Below, in pieces: positions 14,936 through 19,311 of a stretch of 19,311 nt of DNA. Every line of letters begins with the position of its first letter. Position 1 is the stretch's first letter. The notes beneath the pieces are model-generated. The model searched no databases. It had not been told where the DNA came from and saw only the letters and a list, made by a program, of their open reading frames with translations. Both the position numbers and the translations under genes were made by a program. Location of the stretch: assembly GCA_007127575.1 (NCBI GenBank), contig SKZC01000489.1:1-19311 (forward strand). Reading direction: 5' to 3'. This DNA comes from Gemmatimonadota bacterium. Its GTDB lineage: Bacteria; Gemmatimonadota; Gemmatimonadetes; Longimicrobiales; Gaopeijiaceae.

Positions 14936-15706
14936 ATGACGGTCCTGACCTATCTGAACCCTACCGAAGTGGACTCCGCGGCCGTGCAGGGAAGGGCCGC
15001 CGTGGTCATCGACGCCATCCGGGCCACGAGCACCATGGTGGAGGCCTTGGCAAACGGAGCCCGGGCCATCTACCCCACCGTCTCCACCGAGGAGGCCATC
15101 CGTCTCGCCAACTCCATGGGTCGGGAGGATACCCTCCTCTGCGGGGAGCGAAAGGGCCTCAAGGTGGAAGGATTCGACCTGGGGAACTCTCCGCGGGAGT
15201 TCACCCGGGACCGGGTGGAGGGCAAGCGGCTGGTCATGAGCACCACCAACGGGACTCGGGCGTTGGTGGCTGCCGCCTCGGCTCGCCGGGTCCTGGTAGC
15301 CTCCTTTCTGAACCTGGACGCGGTGGTGGAGGCTCTGTCGGGCGAGGAGGAGCTGGTGATGGTCTGCGCCGGGAAGGACGACCGCTTCGGGTTGGACGAC
15401 ACCCTCTGTGCAGGCCTCCTGGTGAACGCCCTGCGCGGGGAGGAGTCGGAAGGGGAGCGTTGGAACGACGCCTCCCGGGCCGCCGCCGCTCTGGCCCGGG
15501 GAAGGGCGGTGACGGCGGACCTCTTGGCAGGGACGGAGGCGGGGAGGGCCCTGGTGGAAGTGGGCCTGGAGGACGATCTTCCCATCTGCGCCCATACGAA
15601 CCGCCACGCCATCGTCCCCGAGATGGAGGATCGGATGATCCGGCTGGGAGACGTCCCCGCCAGCCCGCCCCGTGAGGCTCCAGGTCCGGGGTCCACCTCC
15701 GTCTAG
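14936..15706 (+). CDS. comB: 2-phosphosulfolactate phosphatase (ComB family)
   Basis: 256 residues. The family enzyme hydrolyses 2-phospho-3-sulfolactate to sulfolactate with Mg2+, a step of coenzyme M synthesis in methanogens. Family signatures are clear: 'VIDAIRATSTMVEALANGA', 'CGERKGLKVEGFDLGNSP', 'MSTTNGTRAL', 'ASFLNLDAVV', 'VCAGKDDRFGLDDTLCAG'. The length is normal. Bacteria outside methanogenesis also carry it, where the physiological substrate is often not established. It starts 30 bases after accC with only a weak AAGAG in front and is followed after 9 bases by ftsK, so it is probably cotranscribed with both. None of the other coenzyme M or sulfolactate genes is seen here. Confidence 0.92.
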   Translation: MTVLTYLNPTEVDSAAVQGRAAVVIDAIRATSTMVEALANGARAIYPTVSTEEAIRLANSMGREDTLLCGERKGLKVEGFDLGNSPREFTRDRVEGKRLVMSTTNGTRALVAAASARRVLVASFLNLDAVVEALSGEEELVMVCAGKDDRFGLDDTLCAGLLVNALRGEESEGERWNDASRAAAALARGRAVTADLLAGTEAGRALVEVGLEDDLPICAHTNRHAIVPEMEDRMIRLGDVPASPPREAPGPGSTSV

Positions 15707-15715
15707 AGTCCGCCC

Positions 15716-18019
15716 ATGTTGAGCCGAGAGCAGCAGAGGGAGATGGGAGCCTTCGGGCTCCTGGCAGTGGCTCTCTTCCTCCTGCTGGCCCTCTTCCCCC
15801 CCCAGCTGCTGGGATCCTGGGGTGTGGAGCGGTTCCCCTCCGGAAGCGTGGTGGGGGCGGTGGGCGCCCGGATTCGCGGGGTGCTGGTAGGATTCGCCGG
15901 CGCGGCCTCCGTCCTGGTTCCGGCTCTGGTGGCCCTGGGCGGCCTTCACCTGGGGGGATGGATGGGCCGCCATCGGACCCTTCGGCTGGGGGCCCTGGGC
16001 GTGGGAATGCTCCTCCTCCTACCCCCGGCCCTCCACCTCGTGGCCGGCGCCACCGCCGCGCCTGGCGCCCTGGGACGAGCGGTAGGGGTCCCCCTGGGGG
16101 AGGCGGTGGGGTGGGTGGGAGCGCTCCTGATCCTGGTGGTGGCCTTCAGCATCCTCTCCGTGGCCACGGTGGGGTGGAACCCCCTGCGGCCCGTGGGCCG
16201 GTGGGCCCTGGTCGGGGGGAAGCGCTTGGGGCTCCTGGCCAGGGAGTCCGGCGAACGTAGCCTGGCCTGGATCATCGGCTGGCGAGAGGCGAGAGCCCGA
16301 AACCGGTCCTCTTCTCCGGATCCGGCCTTCCCCCAAGCGGGCTCATCGGCAGCGGAGGCCCCGGAGGCCGCGGCTCTGGACCAGCCCCCACCCCCGCCGG
16401 CCGTGGTTCCGGACTCCGGTCTCCTTCCGGATCCCGCCGATCCTCGGGAGTTGGAGGATGGGACTCTTCCGCCGTTGGATCTTCTCCAGCCTCCGGATCC
16501 CGACGACGGGCGGGGGACGGACCGGGAGCTGGACCGATTGGGAGAGGTTCTGGTGGAGAAGCTCAGCACCTTCAACGTGGAGAGCGAGGTCATGGGCCGA
16601 ACCACGGGGCCGGTGGTGACTCAGTACGAGGTGGTGCCGGCCCCGGGCGTGAAGGTGAACCGCATCGCAAACCTGGATGCGGATCTGGCGTTGGCCATGA
16701 AGGCCCGGACGATCCGCATCGTGGCCCCCATCCCGGGGAAGGGTGCCGTCGGGGTGGAGATCCCCAACCCCCGGCCCCAGGTGGTTCGGGTCCGGGAGAT
16801 CCTGGAGAGCCAGGCGTACCTCCGCTCTCGGGCCCAACTTCCCCTGGCGCTGGGCAAGGATCTGCAAGGCGCTCCCTACGTGGGAGATCTGGCCCGGATG
16901 CCCCACTGCCTCATCGCCGGCGCCACCGGGTCCGGGAAGTCCGTTTGCCTGAACACGGTGATCACCAGCCTGGTCTTCCGTCACACGCCCGAGACCCTGC
17001 GCCTCCTCCTCATCGATCCCAAGATGGTGGAGCTCTCCACCTACGGGGACCTCCCTCACCTCCGCCATCCCGTGGTCACCGATCCCAAGGACGCTGCCGG
17101 CGTGCTCAAGTGGGCGGTGCTGGAGATGGAGCGACGCTACGCCCTCCTCTCCGCCAACGGTGCCCGCTCCATCAACGAGTTCAACCGGCGAGTTCGGAAG
17201 GGGAACCCCCTGCGGCGCGCCGAGCCGGCAGGGCCCGAGGAGGATCCGGACCGGTGGATCTACAACGACGGGATCCTTCCCTACATCGTCCTGGTAGTGG
17301 ACGAGTTGGCGGACCTCATGATGACGGTCCAGGCCGAGGTGGAGAAGCCTCTGACCCACCTGGCCCAGAAGGCCCGGGCCATCGGGATCCACCTCATCGT
17401 GGCCACCCAGCGGCCCAGCGTGAACGTCATCACCGGCCTCATCAAGGCGAACTTTCCCTCCCGTATCGCCTTCCGGGTGGCCTCCAAGACGGACTCCCGA
17501 ACGATCCTGGATCAGAACGGGGCCGACGCACTCCTGGGGAACGGAGACATGCTTTTCCTTCCCCCGGGCCAGAGCGCTCCGGTGCGGATCCAGGGGGCCT
17601 TCATGTCCACCGAGGAGACGGAGGGGCTCGTCTCCTGGTTCCGGGAGCGCCGGGAGCGGATCCTGTCAGGGGAGGAGGGGGAGGCGTCGGAGGAACCCCG
17701 GGAGGAAGAGGACATCCTGGAGGTGGTTCGGGAGCGGGAGGCGGAAGAGGCGGAGGAGGCCGCGGCGGAGTCGGTGGTGGAGGACCGAGACGAGCTCTTC
17801 CGGCAGGCGGCGGAGGTGTGTATTCGGAACGACCAGGGCTCCACCTCCCTGCTTCAGCGTCGGCTGCGCATCGGCTATGGGCGGGCGGCCCGGATCGTGG
17901 ATCAGCTTCACGACGCCGGGGTCCTGGGTCCACCGGATGGTTCCAAGCCCCGGGAGGTACTGGTGGGGCTGGAGGAGCTGGACTCGGTGACCGCCCCCGG
18001 ACCGGGGGGGGAGGAGTGA
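15716..18019 (+). CDS. ftsK: DNA translocase FtsK/SpoIIIE
   Basis: 767 residues. It pumps DNA through the closing septum and aids dimer resolution during division. Several hydrophobic segments in the first 155 residues (about 11-33, 55-80, 85-107, 122-150) form the membrane anchor. A Pro/Ala/Asp-rich linker (about 195-270) is short compared with E. coli FtsK. The motor follows, with the Walker A motif GATGSGKS at 402-409, Walker B 'LVVDELADL' with Asp529 and Glu530, and 'ATQRPSVNVITGLIKANFPSRIAFRV'. After another acidic stretch, the C-terminal winged-helix gamma domain (about 700-760, 'GSTSLLQRRLRIGYGRAARIVDQL') should read polar DNA guide sequences. It is the last gene of the rightward run and is followed by a hairpin. 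Confidence 0.97.
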   Translation: MLSREQQREMGAFGLLAVALFLLLALFPPQLLGSWGVERFPSGSVVGAVGARIRGVLVGFAGAASVLVPALVALGGLHLGGWMGRHRTLRLGALGVGMLLLLPPALHLVAGATAAPGALGRAVGVPLGEAVGWVGALLILVVAFSILSVATVGWNPLRPVGRWALVGGKRLGLLARESGERSLAWIIGWREARARNRSSSPDPAFPQAGSSAAEAPEAAALDQPPPPPAVVPDSGLLPDPADPRELEDGTLPPLDLLQPPDPDDGRGTDRELDRLGEVLVEKLSTFNVESEVMGRTTGPVVTQYEVVPAPGVKVNRIANLDADLALAMKARTIRIVAPIPGKGAVGVEIPNPRPQVVRVREILESQAYLRSRAQLPLALGKDLQGAPYVGDLARMPHCLIAGATGSGKSVCLNTVITSLVFRHTPETLRLLLIDPKMVELSTYGDLPHLRHPVVTDPKDAAGVLKWAVLEMERRYALLSANGARSINEFNRRVRKGNPLRRAEPAGPEEDPDRWIYNDGILPYIVLVVDELADLMMTVQAEVEKPLTHLAQKARAIGIHLIVATQRPSVNVITGLIKANFPSRIAFRVASKTDSRTILDQNGADALLGNGDMLFLPPGQSAPVRIQGAFMSTEETEGLVSWFRERRERILSGEEGEASEEPREEEDILEVVREREAEEAEEAAAESVVEDRDELFRQAAEVCIRNDQGSTSLLQRRLRIGYGRAARIVDQLHDAGVLGPPDGSKPREVLVGLEELDSVTAPGPGGEE

Positions 18020-18036
18020 GGGGGAGCCGGCCCCTA

Positions 18037-18056
18037 GGCCCCCTGGGGTGGGGGCC
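18037..18056. terminator. GC hairpin after ftsK, possibly bidirectional
   Basis: GGCCCCC (18037-18043) pairs with GGGGGCC (18050-18056) around the loop TGGGGT. It lies 17 bases past the ftsK stop and 17 bases beyond the stop of the minus-strand small gene, a natural place for a shared terminator. No T-run follows, so the call is tentative. Confidence 0.5.
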
Positions 18057-18073
18057 CTCGGGGCGGCGTCAGC

Positions 18074-18283
18074 TCAGACCAGGAGGGAGGTGACCGGAGG
18101 GGCGGCGTCCCCGGAGGCGGGGAGCCCGGTAGACCGCTCCGGGGAGCGAGGTCCCCGAGGTCCGTGGCCGGGGGCCAGGAGCTCGATCCGCTCCCGCACC
18201 TGAGGTCGGCTTCGCCGGAGCTCCGGGTAGGTGTAGTCCATGGTGGGGACGAAGCGTCGGCTGGAGAAGTGCAGGATCGCCAT
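18074..18283 (-). CDS. Small protein of unknown function, 69 residues
   Basis: I do not recognise this protein. The ATG at 18283 has a perfect GGAGGT eight bases upstream on the minus strand, one of the best ribosome binding sites in the window. Third codon positions are strongly G/C like those of neighbouring genes. The first 37 residues contain 'MAILHFSSRRFVPTMDYTY' and then an Arg/Glu-rich segment; they look folded or helical. The remaining part is Pro, Gly and Ser-rich and probably disordered. There is no signal peptide or membrane segment. An in-frame ATG at 18301 lies upstream of the ribosome binding site and is rejected as start. It is convergent with ftsK and divergent from lolA. Confidence 0.6.
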   Translation of the reverse strand: MAILHFSSRRFVPTMDYTYPELRRSRPQVRERIELLAPGHGPRGPRSPERSTGLPASGDAAPPVTSLLV

Positions 18284-18480
18284 GGGGTCATACCTCCGCA
18301 TCTATCGTTCTCGGGTTCCGCCGCTCTGACGGTTCCGGTGCTTCTTCGACGTCGGTGGAGTCGGTTGGGTTTGATTCGCCTCTCCTCCGTCGTCTTCATC
18401 CCGCCCTACGGGACGCGGGAGCCGGGGGTTTCAGGCCCCCTCCGGGAACGGCTCTCGAGCCCAACGGGTATAGCCGGGCC
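18284..18480. other. Intergenic region between small gene and lolA
   Basis: This 197-base gap must hold the leftward start signals of the small gene and any lolA promoter. Visible items are GGTTCCG twice (18314-18320 and 18331-18337, 17 bases apart), a nested inverted repeat GAGCCG/CGGCTC (18419-18424 and 18449-18454) enclosing GGGGG/CCCCC, and a -10-like TATAGC at 18469-18474, six bases before the lolA GTG. No good -35 box accompanies it. The lolA frame is open through part of this stretch but shows no protein-like character. Confidence 0.4.
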
Positions 18481-19176
18481 GTGAAGAGACTACCGCTGGT
18501 TCCGACTGCTGCCCTCCTTTTCCTCGCCGGGTTGGGAGGTGGGGGGGAGATCTCCGCGCAGCTTCCGTCCCCGTCCCCGGGTGAGGAGGAGGCCCAGGGG
18601 CTTCAGGTGCTGCAGCGGGCCTCGGAGAGGTACGCCGGCATCGACGCCTTTTGCGGAGCCTTCGAGCAGGAGATGAACGTGCCCCTCCTGCGACAGGTGA
18701 CGCGGAGTCGGGGCCGTCTCTGTCAGGCCCGTCCCGACCACTTCCTCATGGACTTCAGCGACCCAGAAGGAGACGTGGTGGTGGCGGACGGGGAGCACCT
18801 CTGGGTCTACTTCCCCAGCACGGATCCAGGGCAGGTCTTCCGCTCGGACCTGAGCGCCTCCGACGGCCGGTTCGACTTCCACCGGGAGTTCCTGGAGGAT
18901 CCGGGGGAGAAGTACCGTCCCGAGTACCGGGGGGAGGAGGTGGTGGACGGCCGGTCCACCCACGTGGTGTCCCTCACCCCCCTGGAGCCCTCTCCCTACG
19001 TCCGCGCACAGGTGTGGATCGACGCCGAGTCGGCCTTGATCCGGAAGGTGGAGATCCACGAGGACAACGAGTCCGTCCGGACCGTGGTCCTCCGGGATCT
19101 GGAGATCGAGCCGCAAATCTCCGCTTCCCTCTTCGAGTTCGAGCCCCCCTCGGGAGTCCAGGTGATCGTTCGATGA
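18481..19176 (+). CDS. lolA: Outer-membrane lipoprotein carrier protein LolA
   Basis: 231 residues. LolA ferries lipoproteins across the periplasm from LolCDE to the outer membrane. The GTG at 18481 was chosen because it gives a signal peptide: KR, a hydrophobic run, then 'ISAQ' with likely cleavage near residue 27. No Shine-Dalgarno sequence is evident. Family features include 'LQRASERYAGIDAFCGAFEQEM', 'GRLCQARPDHFLMDFSDPEGDVVVADGEHLWVYFPS' (read as separate strands), 'VSLTPLEPSPYVRAQVWIDAESALIRKVEI' (likewise) and the closing 'FEFEPPSGVQVI'. Cys58 and Cys81 face each other in the likely fold and may form a disulfide. The stop overlaps the next gene as ATGA. Confidence 0.9.
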   Translation: MKRLPLVPTAALLFLAGLGGGGEISAQLPSPSPGEEEAQGLQVLQRASERYAGIDAFCGAFEQEMNVPLLRQVTRSRGRLCQARPDHFLMDFSDPEGDVVVADGEHLWVYFPSTDPGQVFRSDLSASDGRFDFHREFLEDPGEKYRPEYRGEEVVDGRSTHVVSLTPLEPSPYVRAQVWIDAESALIRKVEIHEDNESVRTVVLRDLEIEPQISASLFEFEPPSGVQVIVR

Positions 19177-19311
19177 CCGGGGAGCCCCTCCGCACCCGGG
19201 AGCTCCCCGTTTTCCCCATCTCCCCCGATCCGGTACGCCCTCAGGTTCCCCCCGACGTGGAACCGGTGGGGCACCACATCGAGCCCACGGGTCCCTATGA
19301 GGGACCCCGGA
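19173..19311 (+). CDS. Start of an unrecognised gene, 3' partial
   Basis: An ATG overlapping the lolA stop as ATGA opens a frame that runs without a stop to the window end, giving 46 residues. The visible part begins 'MTGEPLRTRELPVFPISPD' and is rich in Pro and Val, with 'PVGHHIEPTGPYEGPR' at the end. No signal peptide or motif is recognisable. The overlap supports it being a real gene coupled to lolA; the product cannot be named from this fragment. Confidence 0.6.
   Translation, partial: MTGEPLRTRELPVFPISPDPVRPQVPPDVEPVGHHIEPTGPYEGPR

Noticed and set aside
18355..18480. 42-residue N-terminal extension of lolA
   Set aside because: It would place the signal peptide internally; the added residues are Pro/Arg/Gly filler typical of noncoding GC-rich DNA.

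Overview
The window is a GC-rich bacterial chromosome segment, densely packed with genes and very strongly biased to G/C at third codon positions. The gene set points to a diderm bacterium: an LptD-type lipopolysaccharide (LPS) assembly barrel, the lipoprotein carrier LolA, a periplasmic PpiD-type chaperone and TatA. Gene content, the DUF4321 membrane protein and the style of the LptD-like protein suggest Gemmatimonadota or a close relative. That is inference from recall, not a database search. I see no mobile element, CRISPR array, rRNA or tRNA.

Layout. (1) 1-3040: 3' part of an LptD-like outer-membrane barrel, then a fibronectin-type-III lipoprotein that overlaps it by 4 bases. (2) 3041-7436: a probable leaderless promoter, ftcD (glutamate formimidoyltransferase), a large acidic TPR protein overlapping ftcD by 4 bases, and a long-chain polyprenyl diphosphate synthase. 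(3) 7437-8184: a second probable leaderless promoter, an 18-codon upstream ORF, a DUF4321 small membrane protein, and tatA. (4) 8220-8260: an 18-bp perfect hairpin between convergent genes, then ppiD on the minus strand (8318-10174). (5) 10175-10455: a divergent intergenic region with a near-consensus sigma-70 promoter pointing right. (6) 10456-18019: a tight run of TPR protein, aroQ, efp, accB, accC, comB and ftsK. (7) 18020-19311: a hairpin, an unrecognised 69-codon minus-strand gene, lolA, and the start of a further gene cut by the window edge.

How they fit together. Much of the window serves the envelope: LPS export (LptD-like), outer-membrane lipoprotein delivery (LolA), periplasmic folding (PpiD), Tat export (TatA), fatty-acid precursor supply (AccB/AccC) and isoprenoid chains for quinones or carriers (polyprenyl synthase). 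The run at 10456-18019 mixes housekeeping functions: the shikimate pathway, translation of polyproline stretches, malonyl-CoA synthesis and chromosome segregation. Five gene junctions use 4-base ATGA or GTGA stop/start overlaps, which suggests translational coupling.

No clearly new multi-gene system stands out. The parts most worth a second look are the leaderless upstream ORF before DUF4321, the lipoprotein coupled to LptD, the two TPR proteins with very acidic linkers, and the unrecognised small gene between ftsK and lolA.
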